Assembly: GCF_031755915.1 (NCBI RefSeq)
Contig: NC_083388.1
Span: 14,148,501-14,212,500 of the forward strand
Source of the DNA: Ziziphus jujuba
Taxonomy: Eukaryota; Streptophyta; Magnoliopsida; Rosales; Rhamnaceae
Reading direction: 5' to 3'
Length of the DNA stretch: 64,000 nucleotides
The notes under the pieces were generated by a model. That model had not been told where the DNA came from. It searched no databases and saw only the letters and a list, made by a program, of their open reading frames with translations. Positions 12,371 to 24,553 of the stretch are shown here, one piece after another. Both the position numbers and the translations under genes were made by a program. The first letter of the stretch is position 1; every line of letters begins with the position of its first letter.

Positions 12371-14772
12371 TGACAGATTCAGGAATGAGAAGAGGAGATG
12401 GTTCATTAAGAAATGATACGAACCTAGGTCTAGTTCCTCCTAATCCCGTATCAAATTAGCCCAAATCGAAAATTAAGCTTAGATTTTAATGGTCACTCTA
12501 ACCCCTAATCAACTTGTGATTAGAAACCTTGGTATATGATGAAGACATCACAATAGGTGATGGATGTCCTATTAATAAGTCAAGCTAAAACACTTGATTT
12601 CGATCAAGTTTTTTTGGTGTTCAAAGAGAACAAAAAGAATTCTTTCTCACAATTAAATTTCTGTATAATATCTAGGTTTCTTTCTCATTGGAAAATAAGC
12701 CTTTAAATGGTCTAAGAGTACAAAAAAAAAAAATCCTTATTTATCTAGGTAAAATTCAGCCAACAATAAGGAAACAACAAGGTGTGGCTGAAATTCTCAC
12801 TTTCCTAATCTAATTTGGAATAATTAATTCCTTTATTTTGAATTATGAATTAATTAATTTACAATTGAAATAATAAAATATAAACTTTCCTAAGTTAATT
12901 TGTCCAGCAAATAATCAAATGAAAAATAAATAAAAGACTAATTTCCTCAAACAAAAAGTCAAATTCAAATTAGGAAACTAGCTGACTCGTTTTCAAACTA
13001 AGCTGTCTTTAACCAATCACCAGCTAGTTTAGGCTCCAAATCAGCTCCAATATGGCATGTAGGATGCCAAATAGGATTAATATTGATTCTCATACATTAC
13101 CCCTTTGTTGGAATAAGTCAAATTTGCTTGGTCAACAAAAGGAGTCAAAGTTAGTGCCAAAACAAGCATTTTCGGCCAACATGAAGCTCTACGCACAAAT
13201 ATTGGATTTGAATGCTTTTGCTTCTGTCTTGGTCTGATTTAATGGTCCCTTGGAGTGCTCAATCACATTTATAAGCCAATAAATTCATTCTTTGCTATCC
13301 GGAATCCATAAAAGCACTAAAATAGCTTGTCGGGTCCATTTCCACCTTCATAACTTGGATGCATAAATGGGCTTTGGATCTTTGGGTATTCATGCCTTAT
13401 TGAGTTTGAATCACGCCTTATATGAAGTTAATCAGGTTGTCCTTGAATCTCTTACATTGTGCCCTCATGATTGGCCCCGTCTTCCTTTGTACAGGATCAG
13501 TATCCTAGTGGTAGTCGATTGTACGGGTACAAGCGGATTCTCATCAAGAAATCTTGAAGAAGAATCCATGGGATATAAAGATGAATCATGAGCAACGAGA
13601 CTTGGAGGTGAACCTACCAACACGATGGCTATTTTGGAACAACTTCAAAGGATGAATGCTAGCTTTGATCACCTATATCAAAGAATGGACAGAATTGAGA
13701 ATTCCCAAGGTGGGTCGAATCCAAGACTTGATCACCAAAGGGTCGAGGATGCCATGGACATTTTAGGGAGGAATTCGAAGGAGGTAACCTCAGAGATAAT
13801 CTTGAGGAGGAGTTTGAAGATATTTTTGTACTCCAAGGAAGGAAACCCCGTGGGAGGCAAGCTAGGCAGGAAGATGATGACCTCGGCAACATTAAGGTTA
13901 ATATACTTTTATGGGAAAGAATGATCCGAAGGCTTATCTAGAGTGGGAGGAGCATACGAAGATGATATTTGAATGCCACAACTATTCCAAGGTAAAGAAA
14001 GTTAAATTGGCAGCTTTGGAATTTGGTCATTATGCATTCCAATGGTGGAATAATGAGCAAGGTACCCGAAGGAGAGTTGGTGATTAACTTATAACCACTT
14101 GGCGACAAATGAAAGGATCCATGACAAAGAGATTTGTGCCTACTCATTACCATAAGATGCTACATCAAAAGCATCAATCATTATCATAAGGAAGTAGGAT
14201 CGTTGAGGACTACTACAAAGAGATGGAGATGCTCATGACGAGGTTGAGCATGAGTAAGGATTGTGAGGCAACCATGGCACAGTTTTTAGGTGGTTCGAAT
14301 GGAGAGATAGCCAACTAAGTAAAATTACAACAATGTATGGAATTGGAAGAGATGTTGCATGTGGCCATCAAAATTAAGAACCAATTCAATAGGAGGGGTA
14401 CAAGCTAACGGTTTGGAGGAGTTTCCAATAGCAAGAGGCCTAATTCCAATGCATGGAGAAGCAATCCCATATATGGCACATGGCGAAAACCGAAGCTAAA
14501 GGGGGAAAGCACCAATCGACCAAGGATACAAGGCCGGATTCAACTCAAGCACCTAAGTTAGAAGGTAATCTGATCCTAAATCCTTAAGAACTAGAGATAT
14601 TGTTTATTGTAAGTGCCAGGGAAGAGGACATATTGCCAACCAATGCCCAAACCAAAGAATTATGGTGCTGAAAGGCAATGTGGAGTTGGAGTCCAAAAGT
14701 GAAGAATCTGAGGAAGAACCGAACTTGTAGATGAAGCAATTGAGGATGAGGAACAAGATGAAGCAGGGACGA
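12371..14772 (+). pseudogene. Gag pseudogene of element B, split by a solo LTR
   Basis: The start at 12371 gives MTDSGMRRGDGSLR, which is cut at 12413 by a solo LTR. The reading resumes after the agaaa duplication as NLEEESMGYKDES (stop), then MAILEQLQRMNASFDHLYQRMDR (13625). The capsid region follows (LEWEEHTKMIFECHNYSK, TTWRQMKGSMTKRF, DYYKEMEMLMTRLSM, LEEMLHVAIK) and a damaged zinc knuckle around 14610-14660. Stops occur near 14085, 14190, 14320 and 14406. The acidic spacer after the knuckle breaks off at about 14772, where minus-strand leader sequence of another copy begins. Confidence 0.85.
12414..13546 (-). repeat. Solo LTR (chromovirus family) in gag of element B
   Basis: A 1133-bp LTR with both family termini (tgatacgaacctagg ... 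ggattctcatca) and no internal region on either side. The 5-bp duplication agaaa flanks it at 12409-12413 and 13547-13551, and the gag frame of element B reads straight across the site. It is the product of recombination between the two LTRs of a former insertion. Confidence 0.93.
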
Positions 14773-15855
14773 GGACACATTCACTCCCTCACATGCTTCA
14801 TCCAAATAAGGTTTCGACACTCATGTATGCATACTAGTTTCGGCTTTTAACCCTCTTTTAAGTTCACACTCTCTTAACTTGTTCCACTCAAAGAATTAAG
14901 TCAAAGTTCTAATTAAAACACACTTAAAATAGCAACTAGATCACAAGTGTTCCTTAATTTAAACTTATCAATAAAACAGAGCGAATTGATAAAACCTAGT
15001 CTCGGGTTTCTATTAAAAAACAAGGAAAATTAGCAAAGGAAATTTTGGAATCAATTAAGAACTAGATCAGATGTTAAGAAACTAAGAATTCAAGAATAAA
15101 ATTTAGCAAAGAGATTCAAAAAATGAACAAGAAAGAATTCGAACAAATATGGAATAGTTGTTGGTTGTCGTTCTTGTAATTTAAGTATTGTCTCAATTCC
15201 TTTAACTAATTTCAATCCAATCAATTCAAGCACTCAAAATTCAAATATCCAGCAACAATATAGAATTTCCAATAGATCCAAATAGCACAATTTCAAAAAT
15301 TTCCAGCTCAACAAATTCAAAGTCAAACTTTTCAACAAACCGGCATTTTGTGACTTTTTTTTTTTATTCTCGGCTTTTTCTTTTCTTTTTTTTTTGTTCT
15401 TTTTTTTTTTAATCACAAATAGAATAATCTAAACACAAATACCAGTAGTACTAAAAACAACATAAACCACAACTTAAGATCCAACAAAGATCAAACCCGT
15501 GACTGCAAATTACAAATTTGTAAATTTGTTGTATGTTGTTGCAAATCTTTGTTTCCACTTTTTTTTTTTTTAGGAATATATGAATGCAAATAATTAAGAT
15601 CAAAATAGTAAAAGAAAAATCAACAATAAATGAAATTACTAAGAATAAAGATGAAAACAACCAACAAACTAGAAATCAAAAAATACGGTAAAACAAAGAA
15701 CATAATTTCAGTTATGAATGAATTAATTTTTTTATATGCAAAATGTGTAGAATAGATGCAACCTTAACCAAATGCTAAAATTGTAGATTAACACAAAATA
15801 TAACAAAGCAAATAAGATAGATCAAACCTGAACAAAATTCTGCTCAGATACCAAA
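14773..15855 (-). other. C: leader of a truncated chromovirus copy, with primer site
   Basis: Minus-strand leader sequence of the family, closely similar to the leader of D (19430-20567). It ends at a primer-binding site (minus strand 15853 to 15841, TGGTATCTGAGCA) next to the LTR at 15856. Its gag and everything downstream are absent: at about 14772 it abuts element B gag directly, without LTR or duplication. T-rich runs at 15353-15365, 15388-15410 and 15558-15570 are the A tracts of the element strand. Confidence 0.82.
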
Positions 15856-16989
15856 TGATACGAACCTATGTCAACTCTCACCTAAACCTATATTATATCA
15901 GCCCAGATCGAAAAACTAAGTTCAAGTTCTTATGCTTACCTTAACCGCTAATAAACCTTAGTATATGATGAAGATACCACAGTAGGTGATGGATGTCATA
16001 TTCATAAGTCAAACTAAAACACTCATTCTCTAATGGTGTTTTTGGTGTTAAAAAAGAATAAAGAGAATTCTTTCTCACAAATACTTTTCTGAATAATGTT
16101 AAAGGTGATTTCTCATTGAAAATAAGCCTTTAAATAGGCTTTGAATGAAAAAAATAAAACCCTAAAAGGATTAGGAAATTTCGGCCAACATAGAATCAAA
16201 TTAGGAAATTGCCTAATTTCACATCCTTTCCTATTCTAATTTGTATTAATTAATTAATTAATTCCTTAATTTTGAAAAAGGAATTAATTAATTTACAATC
16301 AAAATAATAAAATTCTAACTTTTCAAAAGTAATTTTTCCAGTGAATAAATAAATAAAACCAAAATAAAAGATAGTTTCCTAAAACAAAATGTCAAGTTCA
16401 AATTAGGAAACTAGTTAACTAATTTGACCACTAAGCTATCTTTGACCAATTTCCAGCTTGTAAAAGCTTTCAAATAAGCTCTAATGTGCCATGTAGGATG
16501 TCAATAGGATTAATTATGATTCTCATACATTGCCCTTGATTAGAACAAAGAGAAAATGCCAAGTTAACAAAATATTGTAAAGCCAACGGCAATATAGCAT
16601 TTTCAGCCCAAAAGTCCTTCCATCCGCAAATCACCATTTGAATGCTTTTGATTCTATAATGTCTTGATTTCATGGCCTCTTAATGATATTAATTGAATTC
16701 AAGAAGTGTTGAACCCATTTTGTGCTATCAGGAGTCCATAATTGCACTAAAACAGCTACTCGGAACCGTATCGACTTCCACCAACTAGATGCGTAAAACG
16801 AGTCTTGTATCTTTGGATATGGATAAATCCTTTTGAGAATTGATACTTTAAAATGAGTCTTGTATTAATCCAGCCATGTTGTCTTTAAATCTTTTGGCTT
16901 GTGCTCTAGTGATTGGCTCGGTCTTCATCTGTATTGGATCAGCCCCCCGATCGGTAGTCAGTTGGACAGCTTTGGGCGAGTTCTCATCA
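15856..16989 (-). repeat. Shared LTR between copies C and D
   Basis: A 1134-bp LTR, tgatacgaacctatg to gagttctcatca. On its left lies a primer site and leader, so it acts as 5' LTR for C. On its right lies the purine tract (ttcccctcctttt) and integrase tail, so it acts as 3' LTR for D. An LTR with internal sequence on both sides is expected from LTR-LTR recombination giving a tandem array. Confidence 0.88.
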
Positions 16990-19429
16990 TTCCCCTCCTT
17001 TTGAAAAGGATTTGACCTCAAATCAAAATCATCATCTGCAACAAAAGAAGATAAGTCAGTAACATTAAATGTAGTACTAACATTATACTCACTGGGTAAG
17101 TAAAGTTTATAAGCATTCTCATTAATCTGCTCCAAAACTTGAAAAGGTCCCCACGCGACATAATCTTGGACTTTCTTTGCTCAGAAACCTCTCCTTTCTT
17201 AAATGCAACAAAATCCAATCTCCTAGATCAAACACTATCACAACAAATCTTAGAAGTACAAGTTTATTTTGGCAAAAATCAAGTTCAACAAATTTCTGCA
17301 AAAGAGAAAATAAGAACTTGGCAATGCAAGCTCTTCATAATTAGTTAGATGATTTAAATAAGCATCTTTATAAACCATGACCTGCATAGGTTTCTTACTC
17401 ATTAATGCCTTTTTATTCTCACCTAAGCTAAGATAAAAAAAACTTTAACTTTCTTCTCTTTCCACTCTTTTTCTTTACTTCTCTCGACCACCACTATTTT
17501 TCCTTCACTTTCGGCTTTCTCACTCCTTTTCTCTCTCTCAGGTTTCTCATTATTCTTCCCTTCAATTTCGGTTTTAGTAAGCTTACCTTGGTTATGTGGC
17601 TCGGCTTGCCCTCTTTAACAATTGGTGAAGCCATGGTTGCCATGGTTGCCTCCTCCATGAGCAGTTTGACCTTCCTCCTTTGTTGCATTTGAAGTTGATC
17701 TCTAAACACCTCCTTTGGAGTTAGTGGCTCCAACTTAATCTTCTTTCCCTTAAATTTAAAAATAATGGAATTCTCTCTCCCATATTGTATGGCATCCTTA
17801 TCAAATTCCATGGCCTCCCCAATAAAGTACGCCCAGCATGCATGGGAACAACATCACACAAAACAACATCCACATATTTATCAATGCTGAATTTTACTTT
17901 GGCTTGTTTGTTTACTTTCATTTCATCACTATCATTAAGCCATTGTAATCTATATGGTTTGAGATGTTTAATTGTTACTAAGCCTAATTTTTCCACCACA
18001 ATATTGCTAATTATATTTGCAAAACTCCCCCTATCAATTATCATACTACAAACCTTACCTTGGATTTCACAATGAGTGTGGAAGATGTTATCTCTTTGAA
18101 CTTAATCTTTATCTTTGCACACGGTCAATACTTTCCCAGTCACCAAGCTCAATTCGGCATTGGAAGCATTTAGGGTCTCACCTCCTTTTTCAATTTCTTC
18201 TTCTTCTTGCTCGGATTCACCCTCACTTCTATCACTTTCGGATTCTAACTCAGCATTACCTTTCAGCACCATGATTCTCCTATTTGAGCATTAGTTGGCA
18301 ATGTGTCCTCATCCATGGCCCTTAAAACATACAATGTCATGAGTTCTAGAAAGTTTAGGATCAGATTTACCTTCATTCCTTGGTGCTTGGACATATTCGG
18401 CCTTGGCTTCCCTTTTTGAATCATTGGTGCTTTCGTCACCTAGCTTCGGTTTTGGCTTATTGTCACGTGTGGGAATGCTTCTCCAAACACTTGGATTTGT
18501 CCTCCTGGTGCTCGTACCACCTCCAAATCATGAGCTTGTACCCCTCCTCTTAAATTGAGTCTGAAGTTTGATAGCCGATGCAACATCTCTTCCAGTTCCA
18601 CATATTATTGTAACTCCAATTGATTGGCTATATCTCGATTCAACCCAACTAGAAACCGTGCCATGGCTGCTTCTCTATCTTCATTCATGCTCAATCTCAT
18701 CATGAGCATCTCTATATCCTTGTAGTAATCTTCCATAGTCCTACTAGCTTGTGATAATGATTGGAGTCTTTGATGCAGCAATCTATGGTATTGACTTGAT
18801 ACAAACCTCTTTCTCATGGCTCCTTTCCTTTGCCGCCAAGTAGTAATAGGTTCATCTCCAACACTTCTTTGGGTACTTTGCTCATTTGTCCACCATTGGA
18901 ATGCATACTGACCAAATTCCATAGCTGCCACTTTTACTTTCTTAGTCTCCGAATAGTTATGACAATCAAATACCATCTCTATTCGCTCCTCCCACTCTAG
19001 GTAAGCCTTTGGATCACTTTTTCCCATAAAAGGTGATATATTGACCTTAACATTTCCAAGATCATCATCCTCATTCCTCGCTGGTCTCCCACGGATTGGT
19101 CTTCCTTGGAGTGCAAAAATATCATCAATTTATTCTTCAAGGTTATCTCCAAAGTTACCTCTTTCAAACTCCTCTTTAAGGTGTCCATGCGCACCTCGTC
19201 CTTGACCTTGACCTCCATGTGGTCCACCTTTTGAGTTCTCAACTCTATCCAATCTTTGATCTGGGTGGTCAAAGCGAGCATTCATCCGTTAGAGTTGTTC
19301 CATAATCCCCATCATGTCGGTATGTTCGACTCCATTTCCTGTTGCCTTTGAATCACCTTTGGACCCAACAGATTCATCTTCATTAATTCTTAATGATCCA
19401 TCTCCTTTCCACATCCTTCAATTTGCCAT
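16990..19429 (-). pseudogene. Gag-protease-integrase tail pseudogene of element D
   Basis: The start codon on the minus strand at 19429 gives a gag start of the family type (RINEDESVG). The capsid region is well kept at 19027-18605 (MGKSDPKAYLEWEERIEMVF, LLHQRLQSLSQASRTMEDYY). The knuckle region near 18310-18290 is damaged. Protease at 18044-17721 has the active site as IIDRGSFANIIS, so the DSG triad is changed to DRG. After the linker (KLEPLTPKEVFRDQLQ) the sequence passes from a degraded inter-domain stretch (about 17340-17280) into an RT scrap (NKLVLLRFVV). It then runs directly into the integrase C-terminal domain (IVFDLGDWILLHLRKERF, 17235-17160) and YLPSEYNVSTTFNVTDLSSF. The RT-to-integrase join is the same as in E and F. 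Confidence 0.85.
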
Positions 19430-20567
19430 GTTAGTAAAAATAATACAAAAATCCTCACTAAATTCACTCCCTCACGTGTTTCACTCCAATAAGGTTTTGA
19501 CACTTGTGTATGCACACTAATTTCGGCTTTAGCCATCTTTTAAGCTCACATTCTCTTGCCTGTTCCACTTAAAGAATTAAGTCAAAGTTCCAATTGAAAC
19601 ATACTTAAACAGCAACTAGATCACAAGTGTTCCTTAATTTAAACTTATCAATAAAACAGCAAGCAAAATAGGCAAATGCCGAGCGAATTGATAAAACCTA
19701 ATCTCGGGTTTCTATCCAAAATAAGGAAAATTAACAAAGGAAATTTTAGAATCAATAAGAACTGGATTAGATGTTAAGAAACTAAGAATTCAAGAATAAA
19801 ATTTAGCAAAGAGATTCAAACAATGAACAAGAAAGAATTCGAATAAATATGGAATAGTTGTTGGTTGTCGTTCTTACAATTTAAGTCTTATCTCAATTCC
19901 TTTAACTAATTTCAATCCAATCAATTTAAGCACTCAAAATTCAAATATCCAATAATAATATGGAATTTCCAGCAGATCCAAAGAGCAAAATTTCAAATTT
20001 TTCCAACTCAACAAATTCAAAGTCAACCTTTTCAATAAGTCGGCATCTTGTGATTTTTTTTTTTTATTCTCGACTTTTTCTTTTTTTGTTCTTCTTTATT
20101 TTTTTTTTATCACAAAAAGAATAATACAAAAACAAATCCCAGCATTACCAAAACAACACAAACTGCAACTTAAGATCCAACAAAGATCAAACCCATGACT
20201 GCAAATTACAAATATGTAAATTTGTTGTATGTTGCTGCAAATCTTCCTTTCCTCTTTTTTTTTTTTTTTTTTTTTTTGAATATATGAATGCAAGTAACTA
20301 GGATAAAAATAGTAAAGAAAAATTAACAATAAACTAAATTACTACGAACAAAAATGAAAACAACCAACAAACTAGGAAGCAAAAAATACGGTAAAACAAA
20401 CAACCTAATTTCGGCTATGAATGAATTTTTTATTTTATTTTTGCTTATATGCAGAACGCATATAAAAGATGCAACCTAAACCTAATGCAAAAATTGCAAA
20501 TAACACAAAACATAACAAATCAAATAAGATAGATTAAACTTGAACAAAATTCGACTCTAATACCAAA
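19430..20567 (-). other. Leader of element D
   Basis: Non-coding. It contains the conserved leader blocks of the family and long T runs on the plus strand (20056-20066, 20099-20109, 20256-20277). It ends at the primer site next to the LTR at 20568. Confidence 0.82.
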
Positions 20568-21416
20568 TGATACGAACCTAGGTTAACTCGCGCCTAAACT
20601 CGTATTATATTAGCCCGGATCAAAAAACTAAAATCAAGTTCTTATGCTCACCTCAACCCCTAATATACCTATGACGAGAAACCTTAGTATATGATGAAGA
20701 AGCTACAGTAGGTGATGGATGTCATATTGATAAGTCAAACTAAAACACTCACTCTCTAATGGTGTTTTAGGTGTTCAAAGAGAACAAAGAGAATTCTTTC
20801 TCACAAATACTTTTCTAAATAATATTAAAGGTGATTTTCTTAGTGAAAATAAGCCTTTAAATAGGCTTTGTAGGAAATTTCAGCCAACATAGAATTAAAT
20901 TAAGAAATTGCCTAATTTCACGCCCTTTCCTAATCTAATTTGTATTAATTAATTCCTTAATTTTGAAAAGGAATTAATTATTTACAATCAAAATAATAAA
21001 ATTATAACTTTTCTAAAGTAATTTGTCTAGCAAATGAATAAATAAAACCAAAATAAAAGATAGTTTCCTACAACAAAAAGCCAAATTTAAATTAGGAAAC
21101 TAGTTGATCACTAAGCTATCTTTGACCAATTTCCAGCTTGTAAAGGCTCCAACTCAGCTCCAATGTGCCATTTAGGATGCCAAATAGGATTAATTATGAT
21201 TCACATATGTTGCCCTTGGCTATAATAGAGAGAAAATGCCAAATCAATAAAATACAGTAAAGCTAGTGGTACAACATTTTTGGCCCAAAAGTCCTTCCAT
21301 TGGTGAATCACCATTTTGGTTGCTTTTGATTCTATATTTTATTGATTCCATGACCTTTAATGATATTAATTGAATTCAACAAGGTTGTCGTTAAATCTCT
21401 TGGCGGATTCTCATCA
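20568..21416 (-). repeat. 5' LTR of element D, internally deleted
   Basis: Begins tgatacgaacctagg and ends ggcggattctcatca. Compared with 15856-16989 it lacks about 0.28 kb near its right end: the sequence jumps from tgaattcaa to ggttgtc near 21381 and again after cttggc near 21403. Confidence 0.87.
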
Positions 21417-22653
21417 GTCAACTACAAGAAAGGTAAGGAAAATGTGATTGTCAATGCATTATCCTGAAAGTATGTATTATTTTCTACCTTGGATGCTAGA
21501 TTGCTTGGATTTGGACAATTGAATGAACTTTATGAGCATGATAGTGACTTTGGTGAAATATTTAAAAATTGTGCTAAGCATGGTTATAATAAATTTTACA
21601 TTTTGGAAGGATATTTGTTTAGGGAAAATCAACTTTGTGTGCCTAATTGTAGCATTAGGGAATTACTAGTTAAGAAAGGTCATGGTGGGGGTTTAATAGG
21701 TTATTTTGGAGCTGTAAAGACTTTATGCTTACTGCAAGAACATATTTACTAGCCTAATATGAAGAGATATGTGGAAAGAATATGTGAGAGATACTTAAAA
21801 TGCCAAAAATCCAAATCTAGATTGAAAACGCATGGATTGTACCTACCTTTGCTGATTCCATCACATCCTTGGGTTGATTTGCCAACGGATTTTGTTCTTG
21901 TTTTACCTAGGTTTAAGAATAGAAAGGATTCAATTTTTGTAGTTGTTGATAGATTTTCTAAGATGGCACATTTTGTTGCATGTAATAAAACTGATGATGC
22001 ATTTAATGTGGCTAAGTGAGGAACTGAACTATTATTTTCAACTACTTGTCATACACAAACTGATGGACAAACTAAAGTCGTAAATATGACTTTGTCTGCA
22101 TTATTAAAGGCTTTAATTAGTAGAAATTTAAAAACATGGGAGGAATGTTTGTCACATGTGGAATTTTCTTATAATAGATCTTTGCATTTAGCTACTAAAT
22201 ATACTCCATTTGAAATTGTTTATGGTTTTAATCCTTTGACTCCATTAGATTTAACACCTTTGCTTTAAGTGAACGTACTAATCTAAATGGAAAATAAAAA
22301 GATGATTTGTGAAGCAGATTCATGAAAAAACAAAAGCAAACATTGAGAGGAGGATTGAGCAATATGCCAAGAATGCTAACTAAGGCCGAATGAAGGTTGT
22401 ATTTGAACCTGAAGATTGGGTTTGGTTGAACCTAAGAAAGGAGAGGTTTCCGAAGCAAAGAAAGTTAAAGCATAAGCTTAGAGGGGATTGACCTTTTCAA
22501 GTCTTGGAGAGGATTAAAGAAAATGCTTACAAACTTAACTTACCAAGTGAGTATAATGTGAGTGTTACATTTAATGTTTCTGATTGATTTATCTCTATTT
22601 GTTACAGGTGATGACTTTGATTTGAGAGTAAATTCTTTTCAAGAGAAGGGGAA
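21417..22653 (+). pseudogene. RNase H end and integrase of element B
   Basis: Plus strand. It opens in the RNase H to integrase linker (KGKENVIVNAL, then [20 protein letters not shown]). Next come the integrase zinc-binding region (FRENQLCVPNCSIRELLVKK, HG..LIGYFG, C..C at about 21790-21800) and the first catalytic region ([27 protein letters not shown]). A deletion at about 22016 joins NVAK to [15 protein letters not shown] and removes the second catalytic aspartate. The glutamate expected after TDGQT is lysine (KVVNMTL). The C-terminal part continues with stops to the purine tract at 22641. It is catalytically dead. Confidence 0.87.
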
Positions 22654-23066
22654 TGATGAGAATCCGCCAATACCCATACAATCGACTACCTATTGGGGTG
22701 CTGATCCCGTAAAAATGAAAACGGGATCAATCAAAAAATAGATTTAAGGACAACCTGGTTAGTTTCATACAAGGTGTGATTCAGTCTCAAGAGGGCATGA
22801 CAATACCTGAATATCCAAAGCTCGTCTTGTGCATCCAAGTTATGAAGGCAGAAATGGACCTAGCTGTTTTGGTGCTTCTATGGACTCCTGGCAGCAAGGA
22901 ATGAATTTGTTGGTTTATAAACGTGATTAAGCATTCCAAGGGACCATGATATCATACCATGATAGAAGTAAAACAACTCCAATTCAACATTTGAGCATGA
23001 AGCTTCAAGTTGGCCGAAAATCATCAATGTGGTTCTGACTTTGACTTCTTTTCTTGATCAAGCAAG
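22654..23066 (+). repeat. 3' LTR of element B, left part
   Basis: Follows the purine tract aagagaaggggaa and starts tgatgagaatccgcc, as does the 5' LTR at 10479. It is cut at 23066 (agcaag) by element E. The LTR resumes at 25309 after loss of about 0.24 kb. Confidence 0.88.
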
Positions 23067-24181
23067 TGATACGAACCTAGGTTAACTCGCACCAAAACCT
23101 GTATTATATTAGCTCGGATCGGAAAATTAAATTCAAGTTCTTATGGGCTCCTCAACCCCTAATCAACCTGTAACTAAAAGCCTTGGTATATGAAGAAGAT
23201 GCCACAATAGGTGATGGATGTCTTATTGATAATTCAAACTAAGACACTCACTCTCTAATGGTGTTTTAGGTGTTCAAAGAGAACTAAGAGAATTCTTTCT
23301 CACAAATAAATTTTTGAATAATATTTACACTGATTTCTCATTGAAAATAAGTCGTTAAATAGGCTTTGAGCGAGCAAAATAAAACCCTAAAAGGATTAGG
23401 AAATTTCAGCCAACATAGAATCACATTAGGAAATTGCCTAATTTCACATCCTTTACTAATCTAATTTGTTTAGTTAATTTCTTTATTTTTCGTTAGGAAT
23501 TAATTAATTTACAATTGAAATAATAAAATAATAACTTTCCTAAGTTAATTTGTCCAGCAAAATAATTAAATAAAACCAAAATAAAAGCTAGTTTCCTAAA
23601 ATAAAAAGTCAAAATCAAATTAGAAAACTAGTTGACTAGTTTGGCTACTAAGCTGACTTTGACTAATTTCCAGCTTATAAAAGCTCTAAATCTATTCCAA
23701 TGTGCCATGTAGGATGCCAAATAGGATTAAAGAGGGTTCCCACACATTGTCCTTTATTGGAACAAAGAGAAAATACCAAATCAATAAAATACAGTAAAGT
23801 CAGCGACAAAAACAGCATTTTCGGCCCAAAAATCCTTCCATGCCCAAACCACCATTTTAGTTGCTTTTGATTCTGCCTTGTCTTGATTCCATGACCATTT
23901 ATAAAGTGTTGGATCCATTCCTTGCTGCCCGAAGTCCATAAATGCACTAAAACAGCTACCCAAGTTTATATTGGCCTCCACCACTTGAATGCTTAAAAGA
24001 GACTTTGAATCGTTGAGTACTGAAAAGCCCTTTTGAGAATTGATAACTCCTTGTATAAGGCTAGTCAAGTTGTTCTTAAATCTCTTGGCTTGAGCCCTAG
24101 TGATTAGTTCGGTCTTCAACTGTATTGGATCTGCAACCCTAGCAGATTGTTGGTTGTGTGGGTATAGGAGGATTCTCACCA
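23067..24181 (-). repeat. 3' LTR of element E
   Basis: 1115 bp with both family termini, followed by the purine tract at 24182-24194. On the minus strand the integrase frame runs on into it, with a TRAQAKRFKNNL stretch near 24080. Confidence 0.88.
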
Positions 24182-24553
24182 TTTTCCTTCTCTTAAAAAG
24201 GATTTGCTTAAATCAAGATCATCACCTGCAGCAAAAGGAGATAAATCAGCAACATTGAATGCAGCACTAGCATTACACTTACCCGGTAAGTCAAGTTTGT
24301 ACGCATTTTCATTTATCCGCTCCAAAACTTGAAATGGTCCATCCCCACGTGGCATAAGCTTAGACTTTCTTTGATAGGGAAACTTCTCCTTCCTTAAATG
24401 CAACCATACCCAATCTCCTAGGTCAAATACTATCACAACAAATCCTAGGAATACCAATTTATCTTTATAGAAATCACAATTCTCAAAGTTAGCAAATAAT
24501 CTCTCCCAATTTTTCAAATTTTCACCAAGTAAAGCTCTAAAAAATGTAGATAA
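24182..24553 (-). pseudogene. Integrase/RT mosaic remnant of element E
   Basis: An open minus-strand stretch. It reads ALLGENLKNWE (integrase region before the YNRS block), then RLFANFENCDFYKDKLVFL (an RT segment), then GFVVIVFDLGDWVWLHLRKE (the integrase C-terminal domain). It continues with FQVLERINENAYKLDLPG and FNVADLSPFAAGDDLDL. The two joins, integrase to RT and RT back to integrase, are the same as in element F at about residues 838-865 of its frame. This is a remnant of the same rearranged lineage and not an independent accident. Confidence 0.85.

Larger units (their letters stand above)
15856..21416 (-). mobile_element. Element D: deleted chromovirus copy in tandem with C
   Basis: LTR 15856-16989, internal 16990-20567, LTR 20568-21416 (shortened by internal deletions). 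Gag, protease, linker and the integrase C-terminal domain are present; RT, RNase H and the integrase core are not. Right of it, element B RNase H resumes at 21417. No flanking duplication can be tested because the left neighbour is the truncated copy C. The primer site (minus strand 20565 to 20553) is TGGTATTAGAGTC. Confidence 0.85.

Noticed and set aside
20568..21421. Target duplication for element D alone (ccaaa against gtcaa)
   Set aside because: The left flank is the primer-site region of C, not a target. The two sequences do not match well.
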